Positions 16,895 through 26,677 of a stretch of DNA of 64,000 bases are shown piece by piece. This stretch comes from Enterobacter cloacae (GTDB taxonomy: Bacteria; Pseudomonadota; Gammaproteobacteria; Enterobacterales; Enterobacteriaceae), in assembly GCF_011078175.1 (NCBI RefSeq), contig NZ_JAALCJ010000001.1, forward strand, positions 186,001 through 250,000, read 5' to 3'. A model generated the notes under the pieces. That model was given only the letters and a program-made list of their open reading frames with translations. It did no database searches and was not told where the DNA came from. Within the stretch, counting starts at the first letter, position 1. Every line of letters starts with the position of its first letter. The translations under genes and the position numbers were made by a program.

Positions 16895-18097
16895 ATGAAA
16901 AAGCAGATTTTAATTGTGGGTAGTGGGTTTTCCGGTATGTGGGCTGCGGTCAGCGCCGCGCGCCTTTCAGCTCTGGAGGGCAACAATAGCCTCAGCATTG
17001 CCGTGCTGGCCCCTGTTGCGGAACTGCGCGTTCGCCCACGCTTTTATGAAGAGAACGTGTCGACGATGGTCGCGCCGCTGACCGAACTGTTTGCTGAGCT
17101 GGGCATTACCTTTATCATGGGCGAAGCACAGCGTATTGAAACCACATCTAAAACGGTTTTCTATCGCGATTCAAACGGCACCGCAGCACGGGTAAGCTAT
17201 GAACGTCTGATCCTCGCAACCGGTAGCCAGACTAAACGCCCTCCTGTTGCCGGTCTGGCTGAATACGCCTTTGATATCGACCAACTCGACTCTGCCAGGT
17301 TGTTTGAGCAACATCTTGATTCGCTGGTTTCACGCCCCTCCACCCCAGAGCGCAATACCGTGGTCGTGTGTGGCGGCGGCTTTACCGGCATTGAGCTGGC
17401 AACGGAACTCCCTGACCGACTCCGCACGCGTTTCGGCGCCGATACAAAGACTAAAGTAATCGTAGTTGAAAGGGGTGCAGCCATTGGCGGGCGCTACAGC
17501 GAGGCGCTGCGTCACACAATTGAAGAAGCAAGCAACGCGCTGGGCGTTGAATGGCGTTTAAACAGTGAAATTGAAGCCATCGATGCCAGCGGCGTAACGC
17601 TAAAAAACGGAGAGCGCATTGCCAGCGCCACTGTAGTGTGGACGGCAGGGGTAGAAGCTAACCCCCTCAGTCTGCAAATTGACGGGGAACGCGATACTCA
17701 GGGACGGCTGATCGTCACCAACACGTTGCAGGTTCCTGCGCATCCTGAGGTTTACGCGACGGGTGATATGGCGCATGCCAAAACGGACGATGCGGGCAAC
17801 ACGGCGCTGATGACCTGCCAGCACGCGATCCAGCTGGGGAAATTCGCCGGACACAACGCGGCGGCCAGCCTGCTAAACCTGAAGCCGTATCCTTACCGTC
17901 AGGTGAACTACGTCACCTGTCTGGATTTGGGGGGCTGGGGCGCGGTATACACCGAGGGCTGGGAACAGCGCGTGAAATCCGTACGCGAAGAAGGCAAGAA
18001 GATCAAAGTCGCCATTACCAACGAACTGATTTACCCGCCAGCAGCAGACAAAGCGGTTGCTTTTGCCGCCGCTGACCCGCTGGCGAAATTCGTTTAG
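16895..18097 (+). CDS. NADH-dehydrogenase-like FAD-dependent oxidoreductase
   Basis: A 400-residue pyridine-nucleotide-disulfide fold flavoprotein of the NDH-2-like group. The FAD loop GSGFSG is at residues 9-14, the NAD loop CGGGFTGIE near 158-166, and the FAD-closing motif ATGDMAH precedes a helix. No redox-active CxxC pair and no obvious membrane segment are seen. The electron acceptor is unknown; quinone or a disulfide-independent acceptor is possible. Expression is probably set by the divergent Rrf2 regulator, suggesting a link to nitrosative, redox or electrophile stress. Confidence 0.85.
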   Translation: MKKQILIVGSGFSGMWAAVSAARLSALEGNNSLSIAVLAPVAELRVRPRFYEENVSTMVAPLTELFAELGITFIMGEAQRIETTSKTVFYRDSNGTAARVSYERLILATGSQTKRPPVAGLAEYAFDIDQLDSARLFEQHLDSLVSRPSTPERNTVVVCGGGFTGIELATELPDRLRTRFGADTKTKVIVVERGAAIGGRYSEALRHTIEEASNALGVEWRLNSEIEAIDASGVTLKNGERIASATVVWTAGVEANPLSLQIDGERDTQGRLIVTNTLQVPAHPEVYATGDMAHAKTDDAGNTALMTCQHAIQLGKFAGHNAAASLLNLKPYPYRQVNYVTCLDLGGWGAVYTEGWEQRVKSVREEGKKIKVAITNELIYPPAADKAVAFAAADPLAKFV

Positions 18098-18136
18098 TTC
18101 ACTCCTGCGCCGGCGACCAGCCGGCAAAGTGTGGAA

Positions 18137-19312
18137 TCAGGCCAGCGCACCTGCGTGGGCCTGACGCTTTTTGGCATATAAGTAACCATACACCAGCAGA
18201 GAGGTCATCGCTGAGAAGGATAAGATCGCTGCCGGCAGCGTGACATAGCTCCAGCTAAAGCCGAGCGTAATCATCATTCCACCGAAATACGCGCCAATGG
18301 CGCTGCCGAGGTTAAACGCCATTTGTCCGCCTGCGGCTCCCAGCATCTCGCCGCCTTTCGCATTTTGCAGCAGCAGAATTTGCAGCGGCGCAGAGAGCGC
18401 AAACAGCCCGGCGCAGCAGACGAATCCCATTACCAGTGAAGCAGTTTTAAGCTCGCCAAAGGCAAACAACGCCAGCAGCGTAGCCACAATCACCAGGTCG
18501 GTGGTAGCAGCAATACGCAGCGGGCTAAAGCGCGACGACAGCTTGCCGCTGAACACATTACCGAGCACCATGCCCAGCCCCATCAGCATCATGATCGCGG
18601 TCATAACCCCCTCGGAGAATCCTGACACGTTGACCATAAACGGCTTCACGAAGCTAAACCAGGCAAACACCCCGGCATTGCCAAACATCGTAGCGGCAAA
18701 AATTAGCCACGGTTCCGGTTTCTTCAGGAAATGGAATTGTTCTGCCAACCGCGTGGATGGAGTGTCGCGAATGTCTGGCACCCACAGCAGAACAGACAGG
18801 ATCACCAGCGCATCGAAGACCGCTATTAAGAAGAAGGTATAACGCCAGTTTAATTCGTGTCCGAGCCACGTTCCGAGCGGCACGCCAAGCAGGTTGGCAA
18901 CGGTCATCCCGGCGATCATTCCGGCCACAGCGACCGTCACTTTACCGGGTGGTGCGATTTTTGACAGGATTATCGCCCCCACACCGAAAATCGCACCATG
19001 CGGGAAACCAGAGATTAAGCGCCCGGCCGCCAGTCCTACGTAGGTGTGAGAGAAAGTGAAGAGCGCATTGCCGACGACGCACATCGCCATCAAAAACAGC
19101 AGGGTTGTTTTCAGCGAGAATTTGCTGGAGAACAGCGCCACAATCGGCGCGCCGATCACCACACCAAAAGCGTAAAACGAAATCATATTTCCGGCGGAGG
19201 GAATCGAAATTCCCGTATCGTGAGCCAGATCTGTCAGTACGCCCATGATGCCAAACTCAGCCATCCCCAGGCCAAAGGTACCCAGTGCTAACGAAAAAAT
19301 TGTCTTTTTCAT
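18137..19312 (-). CDS. MFS exporter, AraJ-like
   Basis: A 391-residue inner-membrane protein of the DHA1 branch of the major facilitator superfamily, with 12 predicted helices. The N-terminus (LALGTFGLGMAEFGIMGVL) and the FPHGAIFGVGAIILSKI and LLLQNAKGGEMLGAAGGQ segments match E. coli AraJ closely, but the location differs from E. coli araJ. AraJ is arabinose-induced and of uncertain substrate. It is convergent with the flavoprotein gene and divergent from the PPK2 gene. Confidence 0.85.
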   Translation of the reverse strand: MKKTIFSLALGTFGLGMAEFGIMGVLTDLAHDTGISIPSAGNMISFYAFGVVIGAPIVALFSSKFSLKTTLLFLMAMCVVGNALFTFSHTYVGLAAGRLISGFPHGAIFGVGAIILSKIAPPGKVTVAVAGMIAGMTVANLLGVPLGTWLGHELNWRYTFFLIAVFDALVILSVLLWVPDIRDTPSTRLAEQFHFLKKPEPWLIFAATMFGNAGVFAWFSFVKPFMVNVSGFSEGVMTAIMMLMGLGMVLGNVFSGKLSSRFSPLRIAATTDLVIVATLLALFAFGELKTASLVMGFVCCAGLFALSAPLQILLLQNAKGGEMLGAAGGQMAFNLGSAIGAYFGGMMITLGFSWSYVTLPAAILSFSAMTSLLVYGYLYAKKRQAHAGALA

Positions 19313-19473
19313 ACCGCGACCAATGTTGAAAATTATGCAGCGTGCATTATTGATTAAACTTGTATGGTGAACCAGTTCAAATCAGCTTTCTGACACATTA
19401 ATCCATTCATTCAGGTCGATTACACTCTTAGTACGGCCTCGATCCCGCGACCGTACACACAGGGAGACCCACC

Positions 19474-20292
19474 ATGGTCAATAAGAAGAAAACCCGAGTT
19501 GTTGTTGATGTCGCTAAAAATGCGCCACTCAAAACCAAAGCGTACGAACAAGAGCTTCGCCGCCTCCATGTTGAACTGGTTAAGCTCCAGCAGTGGGTGG
19601 TCGCCAAAGGGCTAAAAGTCTGTATTGTTTTTGAAGGGCGAGACGGCGCCGGTAAGGGAGGCACTATCAAGGCCATCACTGAACGCGTCAGCCCCCGGGT
19701 ATTTCGCGTTGTTGCGCTGCCGGCCCCCACCGATAAAGAGAAAAGTCAGCTCTATTTTCAGCGTTACGTTCCCCATCTGCCCTCTGCCGGGGAAATCGTT
19801 ATTTTCGACCGCAGCTGGTACAACCGCGCGGGCGTGGAAAGGGTCATGGGTTTCTGTACCGAGGAGCAGGCCGAAAAATTTCTTGATGGAACGCCGGTGA
19901 TGGAAAAAGCGATGGTCGATGCCGGGATCATCCTGTTGAAATACTGGCTTGAAGTAACGCCAAAAGAGCAGGAGCGCCGCCTGCGCGATCGCATTAATGA
20001 TGGTCGCAAGATCTGGAAGCTGTCTCCAATGGACATTAAATCTTTCAATCTTTGGGATGAATATACCCTCGCCCGCGACGCGATGTTTAAAGCGACCGAC
20101 ACCGCCTGGGCGCCGTGGTTTGTGGCGCGCTCAGAAGATAAAAAACGGGTGCGGCTGAATATTATTTCGCATCTGCTTTCCCAGATCCCCTATAAAGAAA
20201 TTCACGTAGACAAAGTGGATTTACCGAAACGTAAGATCGGCAAAGTGAAGCCTACAAAATATCCCTTCCGCTATATTGCAGAGCGGTTTTGA
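19474..20292 (+). CDS. Polyphosphate kinase 2 family protein
   Basis: A 272-residue single-domain PPK2 (class I size). It has Walker A GRDGAGKGG at residues 55-63, the Walker B/lid block FDRSWYNRAGVE at 111-122 with catalytic Asp112 and Arg113, and the lid helix residues that follow. PPK2 enzymes transfer phosphate between polyphosphate and nucleotides, usually making ADP/GDP or NTPs from polyphosphate. It stands alone, followed by the ccd-like pair; E. coli K-12 has no PPK2. Confidence 0.92.
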   Translation: MVNKKKTRVVVDVAKNAPLKTKAYEQELRRLHVELVKLQQWVVAKGLKVCIVFEGRDGAGKGGTIKAITERVSPRVFRVVALPAPTDKEKSQLYFQRYVPHLPSAGEIVIFDRSWYNRAGVERVMGFCTEEQAEKFLDGTPVMEKAMVDAGIILLKYWLEVTPKEQERRLRDRINDGRKIWKLSPMDIKSFNLWDEYTLARDAMFKATDTAWAPWFVARSEDKKRVRLNIISHLLSQIPYKEIHVDKVDLPKRKIGKVKPTKYPFRYIAERF

Positions 20293-20318
20293 TATTACTG
20301 GAAGACGGCTCGCATAAT
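20289..20318 (+). promoter_or_regulatory. Promoter of ccd-like pair
   Basis: TTGATA at 20289-20294 and CATAAT at 20313-20318, spaced by 18 bases, form a plausible sigma-70 promoter starting within the last codons of the PPK2 gene. Transcription would begin about 70 bases before the antitoxin-like start. Confidence 0.5.
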
Positions 20319-20347
20319 GTAGACTGCCAGGAGAAACAGTATTGTTT

Positions 20348-20384
20348 TTTGTTGGCTGCGGTTGATAATGACCGCACCAACAAA
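20348..20384 (+). promoter_or_regulatory. Large dyad/stem-loop before ccdA-like gene
   Basis: TTTGTTGGCTGCGGT pairs with ACCGCACCAACAAA (14 bp with one bulged C) around the loop TGATAATG. The right arm ends in the AAA that begins the ribosome site AAAGGAG. It could be an autoregulatory operator of a toxin-antitoxin unit or an RNA stem limiting translation. AGGAGAAAC occurs twice, at 20329 and 20384, flanking it. Confidence 0.45.
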
Positions 20385-20394
20385 GGAGAAACCG

Positions 20395-20589
20395 ATGAAA
20401 CGCACGGCAGAATCCCCCCCTACCAGACCTGAAGCAGCAATAAAGCCTACAACCCATGCTATGCCAGGCTCGACACCATCACATCCGCTATCAGAAGCGG
20501 ATCGTGCATTTATACGAGCAATGAATGAGTTTGTGGAGAAACATGGAACTATCACTGATGATGAGTTTTTCAGGGTGCTTCAATGTTGA
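20395..20589 (+). CDS. CcdA-like antitoxin (partial similarity)
   Basis: A 64-residue protein starting at ATG 20395, behind AAAGGAGAAACCG; an earlier in-frame ATG at 20362 lies in a stem. Its C-terminal part (FVEKHGTITDDEFF) resembles the toxin-binding tail of CcdA antitoxins (F-plasmid FIEMNGSFADENRDW). The N-terminal half is Pro/Thr-rich and shows no ribbon-helix-helix DNA-binding domain, which is odd for an antitoxin. The stop overlaps the start of the ccdB-like frame by 7 bases (ATGTTGA), the normal order and coupling of ccdAB. Confidence 0.55.
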   Translation: MKRTAESPPTRPEAAIKPTTHAMPGSTPSHPLSEADRAFIRAMNEFVEKHGTITDDEFFRVLQC

Positions 20590-20906
20590 GACAATTTAAT
20601 GTTTATCGTAATACATCTGCGGCAACGCGGGACCAGCTTCCTTAGTATATGCTTATCCAGGATGATTATTATGACGATCACCCCACTCGCGTCATTGTAA
20701 CCCTCGCGAGAAATAACAGGCTACCGCTATGGCAGAGCCAGCTGGCTACAGGCGTTAATATCGAATTTGAAACCTTTCTGATTTATTCGCCAATGATAAC
20801 TAATATCAATAATCAGAAAATTCATCCAAAACACTTTGTTTGTCATTTACGTAACGCTCGTCAGGATGTTATAGCAACAATTGATCGCTTACTGACTAAC
20901 ACATGA
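20583..20906 (+). pseudogene. ccdB-like toxin gene interrupted by amber codon
   Basis: One continuous frame from ATG 20583 would encode about 107 residues: MLRQFNVYRNTSAATRDQLP, then TAG at 20643-20645, then YMLIQDDYYDDHPTRVIV and onwards to a stop at 20904-20906. FNVYRN, the DxxxDDxPTRVIVTLA stretch and the C-terminal RQDVIATIDRLL match the CcdB family in order. The C-terminal Gly-Ile needed for gyrase poisoning in F CcdB is replaced by Asn-Thr. Codons resume in frame immediately after the stop, so a single point change best explains it. The region is richer in AT than its neighbours, suggesting transfer. Confidence 0.65.
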
Positions 20907-20948
20907 CCCCAGCCTGCCAGGCAGTTATTCCTGCCCGCGCAAGCGCAG

Positions 20949-20972
20949 CGCCGCCGGACAATGCCGACGGCG
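20949..20972. repeat. GC-rich hairpin after fdnI
   Basis: CGCCGCCGG and CCGACGGCG (9 bp with one G-T pair) close a 6-base loop a few bases beyond the fdnI stop codon. It could end or stabilise the fdn transcript; there is no U-tract. Confidence 0.5.
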
Positions 20973-20978
20973 CAAGGT

Positions 20979-21635
20979 TTACTTCAATCCTTCCGAACTC
21001 TCTTTTTGCGCTTCAAGACGCTCAACGTCCCGATACCAGCGCGGATGGTGTTTTTGCGCCCAGCGGCGGCTCACCTTCCCTTCAATCATGCCTTTAATCG
21101 ATCCTTTCACCCAGAAGGCCATATACATATGGATCAGGATGGCGTGGATCAGAATAATGGCCGAGGTCGCGTGGATCAGCAGCGCGTAGCGCACCACCTG
21201 GATCGGGAAATATTGGGCAAAATACGGACGCCAGATAATCACTCCGGTCACCAGCAGCACGAAAATCATGCTCATGATGGTCCAGAACATCATCTTCTGC
21301 CCGGCGTTGTATTTACCCACCTTCGCGACTTTATGCTCGTTGCCTTTCAGAACCTCAACAATCCCTTTTAGCCACGGAATATCCTGCCTGTCAGGGATGT
21401 TGTGATGAACAAAACGCACGAACATAAACATCAGCACCACGAAAATCAGCACGCCGAAGAACGGATGCAGAATGCGCCCCATCTGCGGTGTACCGAATGT
21501 TTCCGTGAGCCACTGTAGCGTCGGGAAGAAGAACGAAATGCCGGATACCGCCACCAGGAAGAAACAGATGACCACCGTCCAGTGACAGGCGCGATCGACA
21601 AATTTTGTGCGCACTATCATTTTCGACTTACTCAT
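20979..21635 (-). CDS. fdnI: Formate dehydrogenase-N gamma subunit (cytochrome b556)
   Basis: A 218-residue inner-membrane diheme cytochrome b that passes electrons from FdnH to menaquinone. The start [12 protein letters not shown] at 21635 is chosen over an upstream in-frame Met because it matches E. coli FdnI; it overlaps fdnH by 8 bases. Four membrane helices are visible, with heme-ligand candidates His in CHWTV, ILHPFFG and the paired His of [10 protein letters not shown]. It is the last gene of fdnGHI. Confidence 0.95.
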   Translation of the reverse strand: MSKSKMIVRTKFVDRACHWTVVICFFLVAVSGISFFFPTLQWLTETFGTPQMGRILHPFFGVLIFVVLMFMFVRFVHHNIPDRQDIPWLKGIVEVLKGNEHKVAKVGKYNAGQKMMFWTIMSMIFVLLVTGVIIWRPYFAQYFPIQVVRYALLIHATSAIILIHAILIHMYMAFWVKGSIKGMIEGKVSRRWAQKHHPRWYRDVERLEAQKESSEGLK

Positions 21636-22512
21636 GATGCTCCTCCTCGTCGTCATCCACCTCTTTATTCGGCCCGATACCGATGTAGTGATAAATCAGC
21701 CCGGCAAAGGTGGCGATAAAGCCCGCCGCTGAGAGCGGCTTAAGCGCCCCTTTCCACAGGTTGATTGAGGTATCGATCGCCGGATCTTTCGGCAGATTGT
21801 GATACAGCTCCGGCTGGTCATTGTGGTGCAGAACATACATGACGTGCGTACCGCCCACGCCCTGCGGGTTATAAATCCCTGCCTTGTCATAGCCGCGTGC
21901 TTTGAGCTTATCCACCCGCTGCTGCGCCACCTCCAGCATCTCTTTTTTGGTGCCGAAGTGGATCGCCCCGGTAGGACATGTCTTCACGCAGGCAGGCTCC
22001 TGTCCGACGCTGACGCGATCGACGCACAGCGTGCATTTATAGACCCGGTTATCCTCTTTATTGAGACGCGGAATATTAAACGGACAGCCTGCAATGCAGT
22101 AACCGCAGCCGATGCAATTATCCTGCTGGAAGTCGACAATCCCATTGGCGTACTGAATGATTGCGCCAGCGGACGGGCACGCTTTCAGGCAGCCCGGATC
22201 TTCACAGTGCATACAGCCATCTTTTCGGATCAGCCACTCCAGTTTGCCGTTCTGATCGGTTTCGCTAAAGCGCATCACCGTCCAGGATTTAGCGCTCAGG
22301 TCAGCCGGATTATCGTAAACGCCTACGCAGTGCCCCACCTCGTCGCGGATATCATTCCACTCTGAACAGGCTACCTGGCAGGCCTTACAGCCCACACAGG
22401 AGGAGACATCGATCAGCTTGGCGACTTCTGCCTTGTAATCCCGCGCGCGGGGCGCGGGCGTTATCGGGTTGGTCGCGGAGCGTTTAATAATGTCTTGTGT
22501 TTCCATCGCCAT
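21628..22512 (-). CDS. fdnH: Formate dehydrogenase-N beta subunit (iron-sulfur)
   Basis: A 294-residue periplasm-facing subunit with four [4Fe-4S] clusters that wire FdnG to FdnI. Ferredoxin-type cysteine runs are seen at [35 protein letters not shown] and CTLCVDR/CVKTC. A single C-terminal membrane helix ([22 protein letters not shown]) anchors it. It is transported with FdnG by Tat. It lies 11 bases after fdnG and overlaps fdnI, as in E. coli. Confidence 0.96.
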   Translation of the reverse strand: MAMETQDIIKRSATNPITPAPRARDYKAEVAKLIDVSSCVGCKACQVACSEWNDIRDEVGHCVGVYDNPADLSAKSWTVMRFSETDQNGKLEWLIRKDGCMHCEDPGCLKACPSAGAIIQYANGIVDFQQDNCIGCGYCIAGCPFNIPRLNKEDNRVYKCTLCVDRVSVGQEPACVKTCPTGAIHFGTKKEMLEVAQQRVDKLKARGYDKAGIYNPQGVGGTHVMYVLHHNDQPELYHNLPKDPAIDTSINLWKGALKPLSAAGFIATFAGLIYHYIGIGPNKEVDDDEEEHHE

Positions 22513-22523
22513 TTAATCGCTCC

Positions 22524-25500
22524 TTACGCTTTCTCGATGTTGACCAGAAACGCTTTGTACTCCGGCGTTTGCGAGTTGGAATCGCCGACGTTTGGCGTCA
22601 GGGTATTAGCGATGTAGCCTTTCTGCGCCACCCCTTCAAACCCCCAGTGCAGCGGTATGCCGACGGTTTCCACCTGCTGGCCATGCACATTCAGCGTTTG
22701 CAGACGACGGGTAACCACCGCTACCGCGCGAATAAAGCCGCGCTTGCTGCTGACCTTCACGCGATCGCCATTGGCAATGCCCTTCGCCTTCGCCAGCGTT
22801 TCGCTTATCTCCACAAACTGTTCAGGCTGCGCGATGGCGTTAAGCCGCGCGTGCTTGGTCCAGGTATGGAAATGCTCGGTCAGGCGGTAGGTGGTTCCCA
22901 CATAAGGGAATTTGTCCTTTTTACCTAAACGCAGCACGTCGTCTTCATAAATGCGCACCACCGGGCTGGACACCACGTTCGGGTGCAGCGGGTTGGTCCC
23001 CAGCGGCGTTTCCATCGGCTCGTAGTGTTCCGGGAACGGCCCTTCCGCCAGTTTATCGATGGCAAACAGACGTCCCAGCCCTTCCGGCTGCATGATAAAC
23101 GGCCCGGTGTTGCTGCCCGGCGCGGCGGTGTTGAAGTCCGGGATATCGTTCCCCGTCCACTTCGAGCCGTTCCACTCGATCAGCATGCGTTTTGGATCCC
23201 ACGGCTTACCGTTTACGTCTGCGGAGGCACGGTTGTACAGTACGCGGCGGTTCAACGGCCACGCCCATGCCCAGCCCAGGGTGTTACCCAGGCCTGACGG
23301 ATCGGCGTTATCGCGGTTGGCCATCTGGTTACCCTGCTCCGTCCAGCTGCCGGCGTAGATCCAGCAGGAAGAGGCCGTGGTTCCGTCGTCACGCAGCAGC
23401 GCAAAGCTGTTCAGCAGCTGGCCCTTCTTCGCCACCAGATTGCCGTTGGCATCGTACAGGTCGGCCAGCGCCACGCCGTTGTTCTCTTTTGCCACCTCTT
23501 CGGACTCTGGACGATCCGGCTGCTTGTAGTTCCAGCTCATCTTCAGCAGCGGCTCAGCGCCTTTGCCGCCTTCTGTGCGGTACATCTCGCGCAGACGATG
23601 GTAAATGCCCGCCAGAATTTCGCCGTCATTACGCGCTTCGCCCGGCGCATCCTGACCTTTCCAGTGCCACTGTAGCCAGCGGCCAGAGTTGGCAATAGAA
23701 CCGTCCTCTTCCGCAAAGCAGGTCGATGGCAGGCGGAACACCTCGGTCTGGATCGCTGCCGGATCGACATCGTTCGATTCACCGTGGTTCTGCCAGAACG
23801 TAGACGTTTCGGTGACCAGCGGATCGATAACCACCATGTACTTCAGCTTGCTCAGGCTGCGAACGACCTTGTTTTTATCCGGGAATGATGCCACCGGGTT
23901 AAAGCCCTGGCAGATATACCCCGTGACGTCGCCCTTATCCATCATGTTGAAATACTTGATGACATCGTAAGCCTGGTCCCATTTCGGCAACCACTCAAAG
24001 CCCCAGTCATTCTCTTTCTGCGCCGCGTCGCCGTAGAACGATTTCATCAGGCTGACGGCAAACTTCGGATAGTTACTCCAGTAGTTCACCTGGTCCGGAC
24101 GCGTCGCCTTTGGCGTGTTAGCGTCAAGCCAGCTTTGCCAGTCGGTCTGCTTCTCGGACGGCAGGGTCAGGTAACCCGGCAGGCTCGTCGACAACAGGCC
24201 GAGGTCGGTTAAGCCCTGAATGTTAGAGTGTCCGCGCAGGGCGTTCACGCCGCCACCGGCCATCCCCATGTTGCCGAGCAGCAGCTGGATCATCGCCATG
24301 GTGCGAATGTTCTGTGCGCCCACAGTATGCTGCGTCCAGCCCAGCGCGTACAGGAATGTAGTGGTTCTGTCGGCGGCGCTGGTGGAGGCCAGCACGTCAC
24401 ACACTTTCAGGAAGTCCGCTTTTGGCGTACCGCAGATGTTTTCCACCACGTCCGGCGTATAGCGGGAAACGTGCTGCTTCAGCAAGTTCCACACGCAGCG
24501 GGGATCGCTCAGGGTCTCATCGCGTTTTGCGTAGCCGTTTTCGTCGAACTGATAGTTCCAGGACGATTTATCGTACTGACGTTTTTCCGCGTCATAGCCG
24601 CTGAACAGGCCATCTTCAAAGGCGAAATCTTCCCGCACCAGCAGGCTGGCGTTGGTGTAGTGCTTAACATATTCCGCGTTGATCTTATTGTTTTCGATCA
24701 GGTACAACAGTACGCCGGAAAGGAACGTAATGTCCGTACCGGAGCGGATCGGCGCATAAATATCAGCCACCGATGCCGTACGCGTAAAGCGCGGATCGAC
24801 GACGATGAGCGTCGCATCGTTGTTGTTTTTCGCTTCCATCGCCCAGCGGAATCCCACCGGATGGGCTTCAGCGGCGTTACCGCCCATCACTACCACGACG
24901 TTAGCGTTTTTGATATCAACCCAGTGGTTGGTCATCGCACCGCGACCAAATGTTGGAGCAAGACTTGCTACCGTTGGTCCGTGTCAGACGCGCGCCTGGT
25001 TATCAACTGCCAGCATGCCGAGGGAGCGCACAAACTTCTGCGTCAGCATGCCGGTTTCATTACTTGCCGCGGACGCGCACAGCATCCCGGTGGAGGTCCA
25101 GCGGTTTACCGTGATGCCCTGCTCGTTCTTCTCAATAAAATTGGCGTCGCGATCCGCTTTCATCAGTTTTGCGATTCGGGAGAACGCCTCGTCCCAGGAG
25201 ATGCGCTGCCATTTGTCGGAACCCGGCGCACGATATTCCGGATAGCGCAGGCGGTTTTCACTGTGAACGTAGTCCAGCAGCCCCGCCCCTTTCGGGCAAA
25301 GCGCCCCGCGGCTCACCGGATGATCCGGATCCCCTTCAATATGATAAATCGCTTCTTTGGCGTTCTTTGCGCCATCCCCCAGGCTATACATTAATAGCCC
25401 ACAACCCACGGAGCAGTATGTGCAGGTGTTACGGATCTCTTTCGCGCGCAGCAGTTTATAGTTGCGTGCCTGAGCCAGCGCCATTTTGGGAGCGAATCCC

Positions 25501-25571
25501 AGCATTGCGGCTGTTGTTCCGGCCATACCGCCCGCGCAGATTTTAAAAAATTGTCTGCGGCTGACGTCCAT
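22524..25571 (-). CDS. fdnG: Formate dehydrogenase-N alpha subunit, selenoprotein
   Basis: The catalytic molybdenum subunit, 1015 residues including selenocysteine at residue 196, encoded by UGA at 24986-24984 (read on the minus strand). The frame is continuous on both sides (DNQARV-U-HGPTVAS). The Tat signal SRRQFFK starts at residue 4, and the [4Fe-4S] ligands are Cys50, Cys53, Cys57 and Cys92. The enzyme oxidises formate in the periplasm and, with nitrate reductase, forms the formate-nitrate redox loop. Start is the ATG at 25571, matching E. coli; a longer frame to 25619 lies in the leader. Without UGA recoding this gene would be wrongly split in two. Confidence 0.97.
24948..24983 (-). promoter_or_regulatory. 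SECIS element of fdnG
   Basis: Immediately downstream of the UGA the minus strand reads CACGGACCAACGGTAGCAAG then TCTTGCTCC; AGCAAG pairs with CTTGCT to form the apical stem that presents the SelB-binding loop in bacterial SECIS hairpins. Position right after the codon is as in E. coli fdnG. Confidence 0.7.
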
Positions 25572-25633
25572 TGCTGTCCTCGTTATCTGATAAGACTTCG
25601 CGCCGCAAACTAACAGCAAAGCCCCTGTTTTTT

Positions 25634-25647
25634 TTGCGTCAAATCAA
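25634..25647 (-). promoter_or_regulatory. FNR-type site of fdnGHI
   Basis: On the minus strand this is TTGATTTGACGCAA, a match to TTGAT-N4-ATCAA in the first half and 3 of 5 in the second. It lies about 70 bases before the fdnG start, fitting an activator site near -41. In E. coli fdn expression needs FNR and nitrate-activated NarL. Confidence 0.6.
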
Positions 25648-25791
25648 GGTCGCCAGACTTCGCCCCCTTAATAGTCACTGCCCGTACGATTTGTTAATCC
25701 TTTCGGGTTAATAGGCTCTCTGAAAATTCGCCAGGTGAAGTAAATAGATGCTATAAGTTTTCCCTTTGATTTTTAGAAGACTGGCAGGGTA

Positions 25792-26670
25792 ATGGACAGA
25801 AAAAGAGCAACGCTGACAGGCCTGGCGGCCATAATGCTGTGGAGCACCATGGTGGGTCTTATCCGCAGCGTCAGTGAAGGACTGGGCCCGGTGGGCGGCG
25901 CGACGATGATTTACACCGTCAGCGGGCTATTGTGTCTGGTGACGGTAGGTTTTCCGGATCTTCGGCGTTTTTCCACGCGCTATCTCATTGCGGGCAGCAT
26001 CCTGTTCGTCAGCTATGAAATGTGCCTGGCCCTGTCGCTGGGATATGCCGCAACGCGCTCACAGGCGATTGAAGTGGGTATGGTCAATTATCTGTGGCCA
26101 AGCCTGACGATTGCGTTCGCGATTTTGTTTAACGGGCAAAAAACCACCCTGTGGGTGATCCCCGGGCTTCTCATCTCGCTGTTGGGGGTGTGCTGGGTTT
26201 TAGGTGGCGAAAACGGTCTGCAACTGAATGATATCATGCAGAACGTCGTTTCCAGTCCGCTAAGTTATGGGCTGGCGTTTGCTGGCGCTTTTATCTGGGC
26301 CGCCTACTGCACCGTCACCAGCAAGTATGCCCAAGGGCAAAATGGCATTACCCTGTTCGTGCTGCTGACTGCCCTGAGCCTGTGGATTAAATATGCCGTG
26401 AGCGATCAGCCCGACATGATGTTCAGCGTGCCGGTCGTGTTGAAACTATTAATGTGCGGTGTTGCCCTTGGCTTTGGCTACGCCGCATGGAATATTGGTA
26501 TTCTCCACGGTAACGTGACGGTGCTTGCGGCTGTCTCCTATTTCACTCCCGTTCTTTCCGCCGCACTGGCCGCATTTTTACTCAACTCCCCGCTTTCATT
26601 TTCATTCTGGCAAGGGGCGATAATGGTCTGTGCCGGATCGTTGTTGTGCTGGTACGCCACCCGCAAATAA
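25792..26670 (+). CDS. yddG: Aromatic amino acid exporter YddG
   Basis: A 292-residue inner-membrane protein of the drug/metabolite transporter superfamily with ten helices in two EamA repeats. LWSTMVGLIR, SYEMCLALSLGYAATRSQAIEVGMVNYLWPSLT and the second-repeat NIGILHGNVTVLAAVSYFTPVLS agree with E. coli YddG, which exports aromatic amino acids and whose structure is known. It is divergent from fdnG and is followed by the porin gene, as in Salmonella. Confidence 0.95.
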   Translation: MDRKRATLTGLAAIMLWSTMVGLIRSVSEGLGPVGGATMIYTVSGLLCLVTVGFPDLRRFSTRYLIAGSILFVSYEMCLALSLGYAATRSQAIEVGMVNYLWPSLTIAFAILFNGQKTTLWVIPGLLISLLGVCWVLGGENGLQLNDIMQNVVSSPLSYGLAFAGAFIWAAYCTVTSKYAQGQNGITLFVLLTALSLWIKYAVSDQPDMMFSVPVVLKLLMCGVALGFGYAAWNIGILHGNVTVLAAVSYFTPVLSAALAAFLLNSPLSFSFWQGAIMVCAGSLLCWYATRK

Positions 26671-26677
26671 TCGCGTT

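Noticed and set aside
20362..20394. Earlier start of the ccdA-like gene
   Set aside because: It lies within the stem-loop and lacks a ribosome site; ATG 20395 has AAAGGAG at good distance.
24228..25394. Plus-strand frame of 388 codons opposite fdnG
   Set aside because: It is an antisense shadow of a well-recognised gene, rich in His and Arg, with no start signal.
24936..25571. fdnG read as frameshifted or broken gene
   Set aside because: The break is a UGA at the known Sec196 position with the same frame on both sides and a SECIS-like stem; it is a recoded codon.
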